A stretch of DNA of 64,000 nt, taken from NCBI RefSeq assembly GCF_002252585.1, contig NZ_NQLD01000003.1. One strand, 5' to 3'. The notes beneath the pieces were generated by a model. It worked only from the letters and a program-made list of their open reading frames with translations, searched no databases and had not been told where the DNA came from. Origin of the DNA: Methanocatella intestini. GTDB lineage: Archaea; Methanobacteriota; Methanobacteria; Methanobacteriales; Methanobacteriaceae. Positions within the stretch are counted from its first letter, which is position 1; each line of letters opens with the position of its first letter. Of the stretch, positions 8,560 through 17,202 are shown one piece after another. Both the position numbers and the translations under genes were made by a program.

Positions 8560-8982
8560 ATGATTATTGACGGAGAAGGATGCGTTTTAGGAAGATTAGC
8601 TAGTGTAATTAGTAAAAATCTCTTAGAAGGCGAAGAAGTAGTAATTCTTAATGCTGAAAAGATTATGATTACTGGTAATAAGGATTGGGCTTATGCAAAA
8701 TACAAACAAAGAGTAGACAGAGCAAGTATCTCTAACCCTCGTGATTTAGGTCCTAAATATCCTAGAAGGCCAGATGATATATTCAGAAGAACTGTAAGAG
8801 GAATGTTACCTTATAAAAAATCTAAAGGTAGAGTTGCTTTCAAAGGTTTAAAAGCATATGTAGGTGTACCTGAAGAATATGCTGATGCTGATCTTGTTGC
8901 AGTTCCTGAAGCAGAATACAACAACCTTAAAAAAGGTATTGAATTAGGTGAAGTTTCTAAACTTTTAGGAGCTACCTTTTAG
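8560..8982 (+). CDS. rplM: 50S ribosomal protein L13 (uL13)
   Basis: 140 residues. The start is MIIDGEGCVLGRLASVI, the conserved L13 opening. Further on are VILNAEKIMITGNK, DIFRRTVRGMLPYKKSKGR and AFKGLKAYVGVPEEY. L13 binds early to 23S rRNA. The ribosome site pattern GGATGTG before the start is shared with the next gene (S9), and the spacing on both sides is 12-18 bases. Confidence 0.97.
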   Translation: MIIDGEGCVLGRLASVISKNLLEGEEVVILNAEKIMITGNKDWAYAKYKQRVDRASISNPRDLGPKYPRRPDDIFRRTVRGMLPYKKSKGRVAFKGLKAYVGVPEEYADADLVAVPEAEYNNLKKGIELGEVSKLLGATF

Positions 8983-9000
8983 ATAAATGGATGTGTGATT

Positions 9001-9402
9001 ATGGTTAAAGTTATTCATACAAGTGGAAAACGTAAAACAGCTATCGCAAGAGGTACTGTTCAAGAAGGTACTGGTAAAGTAAGAATTAACAGAGTTCCTT
9101 TAGAACTTTACTCCCCAGAACTCGCTAACTTAAAATTACAAGAACCATTAACCTTAGCTGGAGATTTAGCTAATGAAGTGGATATTAACATCCATGTTGT
9201 TGGTGGCGGAGTAATGGGTCAGGCTGAAGCTGCACGTATGGTAATTGCTAAAGGACTTGTCCAATGGTCTCAAGATATGAATTTAAAAGATAAATTCATA
9301 CACTACGACAGAACCATGTTAGTAGGTGACCCAAGACGTTCAGAACCTAAAAAATATGGTGGTCCTGGAGCAAGAGCACGTAAACAAAAAAGTTACAGAT
9401 AA
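9001..9402 (+). CDS. rpsI: 30S ribosomal protein S9 (uS9)
   Basis: 133 residues from the ATG at 9001. An upstream in-frame GTG at 8995 is less likely because archaeal S9 begins MVKVIHTSGKRKTAIARG. The C-terminal tail GGPGARARKQKSYR ends with the arginine that reaches the P-site tRNA anticodon. It sits between L13 and RpoN in the standard archaeal order. Confidence 0.97.
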   Translation: MVKVIHTSGKRKTAIARGTVQEGTGKVRINRVPLELYSPELANLKLQEPLTLAGDLANEVDINIHVVGGGVMGQAEAARMVIAKGLVQWSQDMNLKDKFIHYDRTMLVGDPRRSEPKKYGGPGARARKQKSYR

Positions 9403-9453
9403 TTTTTCTGTAATTTTATAATTTTTATTTAAAAAATTAAAAAGATGATATAA

Positions 9454-9624
9454 ATGATTCCTATAAGATGCTTAAGTTGTGGAAAACCGGTATCAGCTTA
9501 CTTTGATGAATATAATAAAAGATTAACTGCCGGTGAAAAATCAAAAGATATTTTAGATGACTTAGGCTTAAACAGATATTGTTGTAGAAGAATGTTAATT
9601 TCTCATGTTGAAACATGGGAATAG
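9454..9624 (+). CDS. rpoN: DNA-directed RNA polymerase subunit N (Rpo10)
   Basis: A 56-residue protein, complete and of family length. It begins MIPIRCLSCGKPVSA and has the zinc-binding pair CLSC near the N-terminus and RYCCRRM near residue 43, the atypical zinc bundle of Rpb10. It ends SHVETWE. RpoN helps assemble the D/L/N/P platform of RNA polymerase. It lies 51 bases after S9 and 84 bases before RpoK, where the gene order predicts it. Confidence 0.97.
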   Translation: MIPIRCLSCGKPVSAYFDEYNKRLTAGEKSKDILDDLGLNRYCCRRMLISHVETWE

Positions 9625-9708
9625 GTTTTTACAAGTTGTAGGGATATATTTTTACTTATAAAATTAATCTTGGTAAACGGTAATACCTAAAAAATGGAAG
9701 TAATATTC

Positions 9709-9891
9709 ATGACTACAGAAAATTTAACAAGGTTTGAAAGAGCTAGACTTCTTGGAGCTAGAGCAATTCAGATTTCAATGGGTGCTAAACCTTTAGTGGA
9801 AATTGGTGACTCATTAGATCCAATTGATATAGCTTACGAAGAACTCAAAGCTGGAGTTTTACCATTAGATGTAATAAGATATGATGAATAA
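9709..9891 (+). CDS. rpoK: DNA-directed RNA polymerase subunit K (Rpo6)
   Basis: 60 residues from the ATG at 9709 (MTTENLTRFERARLLGARA), the normal RpoK length. An in-frame ATG at 9694 would add five residues and is less likely because GGAAG at about 9697-9701 then serves as the ribosome site. The family signature is RFERARLLGARAIQISMGAKP, ending in PLDVIRYDE. Rpb6-type subunits clamp the largest subunit. The stop lies inside a symmetrical hairpin, so the transcript may end here. Confidence 0.95.
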   Translation: MTTENLTRFERARLLGARAIQISMGAKPLVEIGDSLDPIDIAYEELKAGVLPLDVIRYDE

Positions 9892-9911
9892 ATAGTTTAT
9901 TCTATTTATTT
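9886..9911 (+). terminator. Hairpin after rpoK
   Basis: AATAAATAG (9887-9895, overlapping the rpoK stop) pairs exactly with CTATTTATT (9902-9910) across a 6-base loop. The T-run after it is weak, so it may slow rather than end transcription or may protect the mRNA end. Confidence 0.45.
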
Positions 9912-10031
9912 CATTATTAAATTATTTAAAAAAAAATAAAAAATACCAACATAACTCTATAAAGAAATTTACTAATTTTTTATGAGTATAGATTATATGG
10001 TAATAAATTAATTGACACTGAGGTGTTTTTT

Positions 10032-11276
10032 TTGGATAGTATAATAGAAGATGTCCAGGTTCGTAAAATTTTGGACAGCAGAGGAAACCCAACTGTTGAA
10101 GTAGATGTAATTACTTGGAATGGGTTCGGCAGAGCTGCTGCACCAAGTGGGGCAAGTACTGGTTCAAGAGAAGTAATATCATTCCCTGAAGGTGGAGTGG
10201 ATGTAATTGTAAGTGAAATTGAAGATATTATTGCTTCTGAACTTATTGGAATGGATGCTGAAGATATAGCTACTATTGATGAAGTTTTAAGAGAAGTTGA
10301 CGGAACTGACAATCTTTCAGCTATTGGTGGTAATACTACTGTAGCTGTTTCCATGGCTGTAGCTAAAGCTGCTGCTGCATCATATAATATGCCATTATAT
10401 AAATTTTTAGGAGGAAATTTAGTAAATGAATTACCTTTCCCTCTTGGAAATATGATGAATGGTGGAGCACATGCAGGAGTTAATGCACCGGATATTCAAG
10501 AATTTTTAGTAGTTCCTGTCGGTGCAAAAAATATGGTTGAAGCTGTATTTGCAAATTCAAGCATTCACAAAAAATTAAAAGAATTAATCCAAACTAAAGA
10601 CTCCAATTTCACTGGTGGAAAAGGAGATGAAGGTGGATGGGTACCTAACATTACTAATGATGCTGCTTTAGAAATTCAAGCTCAGGCATGTGAAGAAGTT
10701 GGTGATGAACTTGGTATTGAAATCAGACCTTCTTTAGATATGGCTGCTTCTGAATTATGGAATGCAGATGAGCAAAAATATATTTATGCTCAAGACGGCA
10801 TCAAAAGAGATACCGGAGATCAAATTGACTTTGTAAAAGACATTATTGAGACTTATAATATGTTTTATGTGGAAGATCCATTTGATGAATCTGATTTTGA
10901 CGGATTTGCTCAGTTAACTTCCAAAGTTGGAGATAAATGTCTTATTTGTGGTGACGATTTATTTGTAACTAACAAAGAAATTTTAGCTAAAGGTATTGAA
11001 ATGAATGCAGCTAATGCAATCATTATTAAACCAAATCAAATAGGTTCTTTATCTGAAACTTATGCTACTGTTAAATTAGCTAAAGAAAATGATATTGTAC
11101 CTGTTGTTTCTCACAGGTCTGGTGAAACTACTGATGCAACTATTGCCCACTTAGCTGTTGGTTTTGGTTCTCCAATGATTAAAACCGGTGCTATAGGTGG
11201 AGAAAGAATAGCTAAATTAAACGAACTCATTCGTATTGAAGAAGAACTTCCTAATCCAAAAATGGGTGAATTTTAG
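10032..11276 (+). CDS. eno: Enolase
   Basis: 414 residues from a TTG start at 10032 (MDSIIEDVQVRKILDSRGNP). The longer GTG reading at 10023 is rejected because those bases are part of the GAGGTG ribosome site, which sits 6 bases before the TTG. Enolase interconverts 2-phosphoglycerate and phosphoenolpyruvate; in a methanogen this mainly serves gluconeogenesis. Signatures are ASTGSREVISF, the metal-binding loop YVEDPFDESD, the catalytic lysine region IIKPNQIGSLSET and VSHRSGETTDATIAHLAVG. A CTATAAAG box near 9957 may give it its own promoter. Enolase next to ferredoxin and S2 is a known archaeal arrangement. Confidence 0.97.
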   Translation: MDSIIEDVQVRKILDSRGNPTVEVDVITWNGFGRAAAPSGASTGSREVISFPEGGVDVIVSEIEDIIASELIGMDAEDIATIDEVLREVDGTDNLSAIGGNTTVAVSMAVAKAAAASYNMPLYKFLGGNLVNELPFPLGNMMNGGAHAGVNAPDIQEFLVVPVGAKNMVEAVFANSSIHKKLKELIQTKDSNFTGGKGDEGGWVPNITNDAALEIQAQACEEVGDELGIEIRPSLDMAASELWNADEQKYIYAQDGIKRDTGDQIDFVKDIIETYNMFYVEDPFDESDFDGFAQLTSKVGDKCLICGDDLFVTNKEILAKGIEMNAANAIIIKPNQIGSLSETYATVKLAKENDIVPVVSHRSGETTDATIAHLAVGFGSPMIKTGAIGGERIAKLNELIRIEEELPNPKMGEF

Positions 11277-11298
11277 ATAACTTATTGGAGATTTAAAT

Positions 11299-11493
11299 AT
11301 GCCTATTGTAACTATTAATTATGATAAGTGTAAAGGTATTGATTGTGCAGAATGTGTTGACGTTTGCCCAATGGAAGTTTTAGTTCTTGAAGGAGACAAA
11401 GTTGAAATTGTCGATCCTGAAGACTGCAGTTTCTGTGAAGTTTGTATGGATGTTTGTCCTGAAGAATGTGTCAATGTTGAAGATGATGATTAA
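11299..11493 (+). CDS. Small 2x[4Fe-4S] ferredoxin
   Basis: 64 residues with two cluster motifs. The second is canonical (C43xxC46xxC49xxxC53P). The first has an unusual spacing, C11-x4-C16-x2-C19-x3-C23-P, two residues longer than the standard first gap. The C-terminus is very acidic. It would carry electrons at low potential in the cytoplasm, but the partner is not shown by the context. It sits 22 bases after enolase and 51 bases before S2, inside the housekeeping operon. Confidence 0.9.
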   Translation: MPIVTINYDKCKGIDCAECVDVCPMEVLVLEGDKVEIVDPEDCSFCEVCMDVCPEECVNVEDDD

Positions 11494-11544
11494 ATTTATT
11501 TAAAAAAATTATTAAAAAATATTATTAAATTAAGGTGAATAATT

Positions 11545-12141
11545 ATGTCCGAACTTTTAATTGAATTAGATAACTACTTAGCAGCAGGTTTACATATCGG
11601 AACCCAACAAAAAACTAGCGATATGGAAAAATACATATTCAGAGTAAGATCTGATGGTTTATACGTATTAGATATTCAAAAAACTGATGAAAGAATTAGA
11701 CAAATAGCTAAATTATTAGCAAAATACGACCCAGAAGATATTTTAGTAGTAGCTACCAGACAATACGGTCAAGCTCCTGTTAAAAAATTCGGTGAAATTA
11801 CTGGTGCAAAAACCATTCCTGGCAGATTCATTCCTGGAACCTTAACTAATCCAACTTATGCAAAATTCATTGAACCAAAAATTATTGTAGTAACTGACCC
11901 AAGATCAGATGCACAAGCAGTTCTTGAATCTAAACAAAACGGAATTCCTGTAGTTGCATTATGTGATACTGAAAACTTACTTAGTTTTGTTGACATTGCT
12001 ATTCCTGTAAACAACAAAGGTAGGAAAGCTATTGCTTTAGTTTACTGGTTACTTGCTAGACAAATATTGAGAGAAAGAGGTACCATTCCTGAAGATGGTG
12101 ACTTAGATATTGAAGCTACTGACTTTGAACTTAAATTTTAA
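11545..12141 (+). CDS. rpsB: 30S ribosomal protein S2 (uS2)
   Basis: 198 residues, archaeal S2. Conserved parts are YLAAGLHIGTQQKTSDMEKY, VRSDGLYVLDIQKTDERI, GRFIPGTLTNP, and VVTDPRSDAQAVLES before the final VNNKGRKAIALVYWLLAR. AGGTG precedes the ATG. It is followed directly by MEMO, whose ATG is 9 bases downstream. Confidence 0.98.
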   Translation: MSELLIELDNYLAAGLHIGTQQKTSDMEKYIFRVRSDGLYVLDIQKTDERIRQIAKLLAKYDPEDILVVATRQYGQAPVKKFGEITGAKTIPGRFIPGTLTNPTYAKFIEPKIIVVTDPRSDAQAVLESKQNGIPVVALCDTENLLSFVDIAIPVNNKGRKAIALVYWLLARQILRERGTIPEDGDLDIEATDFELKF

Positions 12142-12150
12142 GTGAGTTTT

Positions 12151-12999
12151 ATGTTAAGAAAACCTGCAGTTGCTGGAATGTTTTATCCAGATGATCCTGA
12201 TGAGCTTGTAAAAACTGTTGAAGGCTGTTTTTCACACTCTTTTGGTCCTGGTAAAATTCCAGACATTAAATCTTTTGAGGGTAATGATTATCCAGTTAAT
12301 GTTATGGTTCCACATGCAGGTTTTCAATATTCTGGAACAATAGCTGCTCACAGCTATTGTGAATTAGCTAAAAATGGTTTTCCTGAAGTTTTTATAATAA
12401 TTGGTCCAAATCATACGGGTTTAGGCAGTGAAGTTTCAGTTTTCAACAAAGGAGAATGGATAACTCCACTTGGAAATATTCAGGTTGATGATGAATTTGC
12501 AGATACTTTAATTTCTTTTTCAGATTTTGCATCAGCTGATTTTACTGCCCATATAAAAGAACACAGTATAGAGGTTCAACTTCCATTTTTACAATATTTT
12601 TCTGATGATTTTAAAATAGTTCCTGTTGTATTAGGCTCACAAACACTTTCAACTGCAAATGATTTGGCTGCAGCTGTTTTTAAAGCTGGTGAAAAATTAG
12701 GCAAATCTTACTGCGTTATAGCCAGTAGTGATTTATCTCATTTCAATACTCAAGAGAGAGCTAATAAAGTTGACGGTTTTGTTTTAGAAGATATTGAAGA
12801 TATGGATGAGTTTAAACTTTTAGAAGAAATTATTCAGTATAATATAACCATGTGTGGTTACGGTCCTGTTATGACTACAATAATACTTTCAAAGATGTGT
12901 GGGAAAAATACATCTGAAATATTGGCTTATAAAACTAGTGGTGATATATCTGGTGATTTAAGTTCTGTTGTAGGTTATGCTTCAGGTATTTTTAAATAA
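12151..12999 (+). CDS. amrB: MEMO family protein (AmmeMemoRadiSam system protein B)
   Basis: 282 residues from the ATG at 12151 (MLRKPAVAGMFYPDDPDEL). The longer GTG reading at 12142 begins right at the rpsB stop and is less likely. MEMO proteins share the fold of class III extradiol dioxygenases. The conserved histidines are seen in MVPHAGFQYSG, IIGPNHTG and SSDLSHFN. In many archaea MEMO is linked with AMMECR1 and a radical SAM protein of unknown substrate. Those partners are not in this window; here it leads into the isoprenoid genes. Confidence 0.93.
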   Translation: MLRKPAVAGMFYPDDPDELVKTVEGCFSHSFGPGKIPDIKSFEGNDYPVNVMVPHAGFQYSGTIAAHSYCELAKNGFPEVFIIIGPNHTGLGSEVSVFNKGEWITPLGNIQVDDEFADTLISFSDFASADFTAHIKEHSIEVQLPFLQYFSDDFKIVPVVLGSQTLSTANDLAAAVFKAGEKLGKSYCVIASSDLSHFNTQERANKVDGFVLEDIEDMDEFKLLEEIIQYNITMCGYGPVMTTIILSKMCGKNTSEILAYKTSGDISGDLSSVVGYASGIFK

Positions 13000-13010
13000 G
13001 GTGTGTTTAT

Positions 13011-13973
13011 ATGAGGGCTTTAGCTTCTGCTCCAGCAAAAACTATTTTGTTTGGTGAACATTCTGTTGTTTATGATGAACCTGCGATTGCAGGAGCAGTT
13101 AATAAAAGAGCATATGTTGAAATTACTGAATCAAAGACGGATAAATCTATTTTGAAGTCTCATGATTTGAATTTTGAAGCTGAGTTAGATACTAAACATA
13201 AGAAATATAATTTAAAAAGAGGAAAGCCGGGTATTATTCGATATATTTTAGAAGCTCTTAATAAAGTTCACGATCATAGTCCAATTGTGATGAAATTATC
13301 TTCAAATATTCCTATTGGTTCCGGACTTGGTTCTTCTGCTGCAGTTACAGTAGCTACACTGGCTGCATTATATAGGTTTCATAATATAAGATTTAACAAG
13401 AAATCTTTAGCTCATGATGCTCATATGGTTGAACAGGCAGTTCAGGGAATAGCCAGTCCATTAGATACATTAGTTTCTACTTATGGTGGTCTTGTTTATT
13501 TATCTAGAAATAAAAAAGTGGAACATTTCAAAGTTAACTTCAATGCGCCTTTTGTTGTAGGTTACACAAATAAACATGGTAATACAGGCAAAATGGTTAA
13601 GGATGTAAGACTCCTGAAAAATAGAAATCCAAAAATTATCAACCCTGTTATTAGTGCAATGGGGCAGTTGACTAACTATGCTAAACAGGCTATTTTAAAA
13701 CGCGATTTCAATAAAATTGGTGAGTTAATGAATATAAATCATGGATTTTTAGATGTTTTAGGAGTAAATACTATGGAATTGTCCCGTATGGTTTATACTG
13801 CTAGAGAATATGGTGCTATTGGTTCTAAAATCACTGGAGCTGGTGGTGGAGGAAGTATTATAGCACTTTGTCCAAACAGAGTAGATGAAGTTGCCCGTGG
13901 AATTGCTGCTGAAGATAATGTTTTAAAAATAAGATTTACTAGAAAAGGGGTTTCTTCAAGGGTTTACAAGTGA
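13011..13973 (+). CDS. mvk: Mevalonate kinase
   Basis: 320 residues, GHMP kinase superfamily. The N-terminal motif is SAPAKTILFGEHSVVYDEPA. The ATP loop PIGSGLGSSAAVTVA lies near residues 100-115, and the C-terminal motif is KITGAGGGGSIIAL. It phosphorylates mevalonate for archaeal membrane lipids. The next gene starts about 5 bases after its stop. The block mvk-ipk-fni-rnj-idsA is one transcription unit encoding most of the path from mevalonate to prenyl diphosphates. Confidence 0.96.
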   Translation: MRALASAPAKTILFGEHSVVYDEPAIAGAVNKRAYVEITESKTDKSILKSHDLNFEAELDTKHKKYNLKRGKPGIIRYILEALNKVHDHSPIVMKLSSNIPIGSGLGSSAAVTVATLAALYRFHNIRFNKKSLAHDAHMVEQAVQGIASPLDTLVSTYGGLVYLSRNKKVEHFKVNFNAPFVVGYTNKHGNTGKMVKDVRLLKNRNPKIINPVISAMGQLTNYAKQAILKRDFNKIGELMNINHGFLDVLGVNTMELSRMVYTAREYGAIGSKITGAGGGGSIIALCPNRVDEVARGIAAEDNVLKIRFTRKGVSSRVYK

Positions 13974-13978
13974 TTTAT

Positions 13979-14776
13979 ATGATTATTTTAAAAATTGGAG
14001 GGAGCATCTTAACAAATAAAGATGCAACTAAAAGCGAAATTGATGAGAAAAACTTATCAAGGATTGCAAATGAAATTAAATCTTCACTTGACAATGAGTC
14101 TAAAGAGATAATAATTGTTCATGGTGCAGGTTCATTTGGCCATCCTCCAGCTAAAGAATATAAAATCGGAGAACCTTTTAACAAAGAAGAATATCCTCAA
14201 AAAAGAATAGGATTTTCTAAAACACAAAATGCAGTTAAAAGATTAAACATGCTTATTTGTGATGAATTTATAAAAGAAGATTTGCCTGTTGTAGCTATTC
14301 CAGCTTCAAGTTTTATGGTAGCTACTAATAAAAGAATAACTGAAGGTAATTTAGATAGCTTTAAGAGATATTTAAATAAAGGATTTATTCCAGTTATTTA
14401 TGGGGATGTTGTTTTAGATAAAGATTTGGAAATCTGTGTTATTTCTGGTGATCAGATTATTCAATATTTAGCTAAAAATCTTAATCCTGATAAAGTTATT
14501 TTAGGAACTGATGTTGATGGTGTTTATAATAAAAATCCTAAAATACACGATGATGCAGTTTTCTTTGATAAATTTTCTTCACTTGAAGATTTAGATACTT
14601 TAGAAGGAACTACTAATGTTGATGTCACAGGAGGAATGGTTGGTAAAATTAAAGAGCTTTTATATTTAGCAGATTTGGGAATAGAATCTAAAATAATAAA
14701 TGCTGAAATTGAAAACAATATTTTCAAAGCTTTAAACAATGATCAAGTAAAGGGAACTGTTATTTCAAGGGGATAA
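13979..14776 (+). CDS. ipk: Isopentenyl phosphate kinase
   Basis: 265 residues from the ATG at 13979 (MIILKIGGSILTNKDATK). The GTG reading at 13970 would overlap mvk and is less likely. It is an amino-acid-kinase fold: LKIGGS at the start is the phosphate loop, HGAGSFGHP carries the histidine that marks isopentenyl phosphate kinases, and GTDVDGVYNKNP and VDVTGGMVGKI are the nucleotide-binding parts. It makes isopentenyl diphosphate from isopentenyl phosphate, the last step of the archaeal mevalonate pathway. The neighbours mvk and fni agree. Confidence 0.95.
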   Translation: MIILKIGGSILTNKDATKSEIDEKNLSRIANEIKSSLDNESKEIIIVHGAGSFGHPPAKEYKIGEPFNKEEYPQKRIGFSKTQNAVKRLNMLICDEFIKEDLPVVAIPASSFMVATNKRITEGNLDSFKRYLNKGFIPVIYGDVVLDKDLEICVISGDQIIQYLAKNLNPDKVILGTDVDGVYNKNPKIHDDAVFFDKFSSLEDLDTLEGTTNVDVTGGMVGKIKELLYLADLGIESKIINAEIENNIFKALNNDQVKGTVISRG

Positions 14777-14783
14777 TAAAAAC

Positions 14784-15830
14784 ATGATTTCAGATAGAAA
14801 ATTAGAGCATTTATTAATTTGTAAAAATTATGATGTTGAATTTAAAAATAAAAAAACTGGTTTCGAAGATGTTGAATTAATCCACAAAGCACTTCCGGAA
14901 ATTGATAAAAACGACATTGATTTATCAACTTCTGTTTTTGGTAAAAAATTAGATTCTCCTTTATTTATAACTGCTATTACTGGAGGTCATCCTTCTGCAA
15001 AAGCTATTAATAAACAATTAGCTATTGCTGCAGAAAGTAAAAATATAGCTTTAGGTGTTGGCAGTCAAAGAGCTGCTATTGAACATCCTGAACTTGCAGA
15101 TACATATACTGTTGTTAGAAAAAATGCTCCTGATTGTTTGCTTGTTGGTAATATTGGAGCACCTCAATTGGAATTGGCTGATAAGGCTGTTGAAATTTTA
15201 GATGCAGATATTTTAGCTATTCATTTAAATCCTCTTCAGGAATCAATACAGCCTGAAGGAGATTTGGATGCAAGAGGTTTTCTTGATTCAATAAATCAAA
15301 TAACTAAAAGAGTTGATATTCCTGTTATGGCTAAAGAAACGGGCTGTGGAATATCTGCTGAAGTAGCAAAGCAGTTAGTTGGTGCTGGCGTTAGCTATAT
15401 TGATATTGAAGGTGCAGGAGGAACAAGCTGGGCTGCTGTTGAGACTTACAGAGCTGAAGACAGATATTTAGGTGAAACATTTTGGGATTGGGGAATTCCA
15501 ACAGCTATCAGTACAGTAGAGGTTACTGATGCTGTAGATGTTCCAGTTGTTTCATCTGGCGGTATCAGATCAGGACTTGAAGCAGCAAAAGCTATTGCTC
15601 TTGGAGCAGATAGTGTAGGTATGGCATTACCATTTTTAAAACACTCTGTTTCTGAAGAACAATTAACCACATTCATTGACAGATTCAATGATTCTCTAAG
15701 AATAGCTATGTTTTTAGTTGGCGCAAATAATATCGAAGAACTCAAAAATTCAAACTTAGTTATAAGTGGAAAAACAAGAGAATGGCTTAATGAAAGAGGA
15801 ATTAACACAAAGAAATATTCAAGGAGATAA
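14784..15830 (+). CDS. fni: Type 2 isopentenyl-diphosphate delta-isomerase
   Basis: 348 residues, an FMN-dependent TIM barrel. Motifs are ITAITGGHPSAKAIN, VGSQRAAIEHPE, AIHLNPLQESIQPEGD (metal and substrate contacts), DIEGAGGTSWAAVE and VSSGGIRSGLEAAKAIALGA, the FMN phosphate site. It interconverts isopentenyl and dimethylallyl diphosphate and needs reduced FMN. It starts 7 bases after ipk and ends 6 bases before the RNase J gene. Confidence 0.97.
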   Translation: MISDRKLEHLLICKNYDVEFKNKKTGFEDVELIHKALPEIDKNDIDLSTSVFGKKLDSPLFITAITGGHPSAKAINKQLAIAAESKNIALGVGSQRAAIEHPELADTYTVVRKNAPDCLLVGNIGAPQLELADKAVEILDADILAIHLNPLQESIQPEGDLDARGFLDSINQITKRVDIPVMAKETGCGISAEVAKQLVGAGVSYIDIEGAGGTSWAAVETYRAEDRYLGETFWDWGIPTAISTVEVTDAVDVPVVSSGGIRSGLEAAKAIALGADSVGMALPFLKHSVSEEQLTTFIDRFNDSLRIAMFLVGANNIEELKNSNLVISGKTREWLNERGINTKKYSRR

Positions 15831-15836
15831 AAACAT

Positions 15837-17201
15837 ATGAGTGTTGAAGTAATCGCAATTGGCGGATATGAAGAAGTCGGGAAGAACATGACTGCTGTCA
15901 AGATTGGCGAAGATGTTATCATTTTTGATATGGGAATACATTTAGACAGAATCAATATTCACGAAGATACTGATATTGATAGAATGCATAGTCTAGATTT
16001 GATTGAAAGGGGAATTATTCCAGATGACACTTTAATGAAAGATGTTGACGGTAAAGTAAAAGGAATAATCTTCTCTCACGGTCACTTGGACCATATTGGT
16101 GCAGTAGCTAAATTAGCTCACAGATATGATGCTCCATTAATTGGAACTCCATATACAACTGCACTTGTTGAAAAACAAATTAAAGGGGAACGTAAATTTA
16201 AAGTGAATAATCCAATTAGGCCTTTAAACCCTGGAAGTAAAATGAAATTGTCTAAAAATATTACTTTGGAATTTGTTCAGTCAACACACAGTATTCCACA
16301 AGCAGTTTTTCCGGTTTTACATACTCCTGAAGGAATTATTGTTTATGCACTTGATTTTAAATTTGATAATCATCAAAAAGTATCTCCACCACCTGATTAT
16401 AAAAGATTAAGAGAATTAGGTAGGAAAGGAGTTCTTACTCTTATTGTAGAGACTACTAATGCAAAAAATACAGATGAAGTTAAAACTTATTCTGAAAGAA
16501 TTGCAAGAAACATTTTGGAAGATGTAATGCACGGACCATTATATGAGAAAAAAGGTATGATTGTTACTACTTTCGCTTCTCATATTGAGAGAGTTCAGGC
16601 TATTGCTGATATTGCTAAAAAAAGCCACAGGGAAATTTATTTCCTTGGAAGATCTATGGAAAGATTCTGTGGTATTGCACAAAAACAGGGTATTTTAAAA
16701 TTACCTAAAAATGCAAGTATTTATGGAAGCCCGAAAGCAGTTAACAAAGCTTTAATGAGAGCTGATGAAGACAGGGAAAAATATTTGCTTGTAACTACTG
16801 GACATCAAGGAGAACCAGATGCATTACTTCCTAGAATAGCCAGTAACAGAACTCCATTCAATATTAAAGAAGGAGATAATGTTATTATTTCTGCACCGAT
16901 TATTCCAAATCCGACTAATGCAGCTAACAGGCATATTATGGAAAGTAAATTAAGAGCAAAAGGTGCAAGAATTTATTCAAATGCTCACGTTTCAGGACAT
17001 GCTGGAAGGGAAGACCACAGAGAATTCTTACGCATGTTAAAACCACAGCATATTATTCCGGCTCATGGAGATTTATCAATGCTTGCAGCTTATGGGGAAT
17101 TAGCTGAAGAGGAAGGTTATAGAATTGGTTATAATGTTCATATATTAAGAAATTCACAAGCACAAGTTTTTGAAAATGAACGTGCACATGGAGGAAATTA
17201 G
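15837..17201 (+). CDS. rnj: Archaeal ribonuclease J
   Basis: 454 residues, beta-CASP metallo-beta-lactamase fold. The zinc motif HGHLDHIGAV gives His81, His83, Asp85 and His86. The beta-CASP part follows, with VTTFASHIERVQAIADIAKK and TTGHQGEPDALLPRIA, then the C-terminal HVSGHAGREDHREFL and IIPAHGDLSM motifs typical of RNase J. Archaeal RNase J is a 5'-3' exoribonuclease. It sits between two isoprenoid genes, an arrangement seen in other euryarchaea, with no evident metabolic reason. Confidence 0.94.
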   Translation: MSVEVIAIGGYEEVGKNMTAVKIGEDVIIFDMGIHLDRINIHEDTDIDRMHSLDLIERGIIPDDTLMKDVDGKVKGIIFSHGHLDHIGAVAKLAHRYDAPLIGTPYTTALVEKQIKGERKFKVNNPIRPLNPGSKMKLSKNITLEFVQSTHSIPQAVFPVLHTPEGIIVYALDFKFDNHQKVSPPPDYKRLRELGRKGVLTLIVETTNAKNTDEVKTYSERIARNILEDVMHGPLYEKKGMIVTTFASHIERVQAIADIAKKSHREIYFLGRSMERFCGIAQKQGILKLPKNASIYGSPKAVNKALMRADEDREKYLLVTTGHQGEPDALLPRIASNRTPFNIKEGDNVIISAPIIPNPTNAANRHIMESKLRAKGARIYSNAHVSGHAGREDHREFLRMLKPQHIIPAHGDLSMLAAYGELAEEEGYRIGYNVHILRNSQAQVFENERAHGGN

Positions 17202-17202
17202 C

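Noticed and set aside
15446..15955. 169-residue open frame antisense to fni and rnj
   Set aside because: It lies across two well-recognised genes and has no family features.
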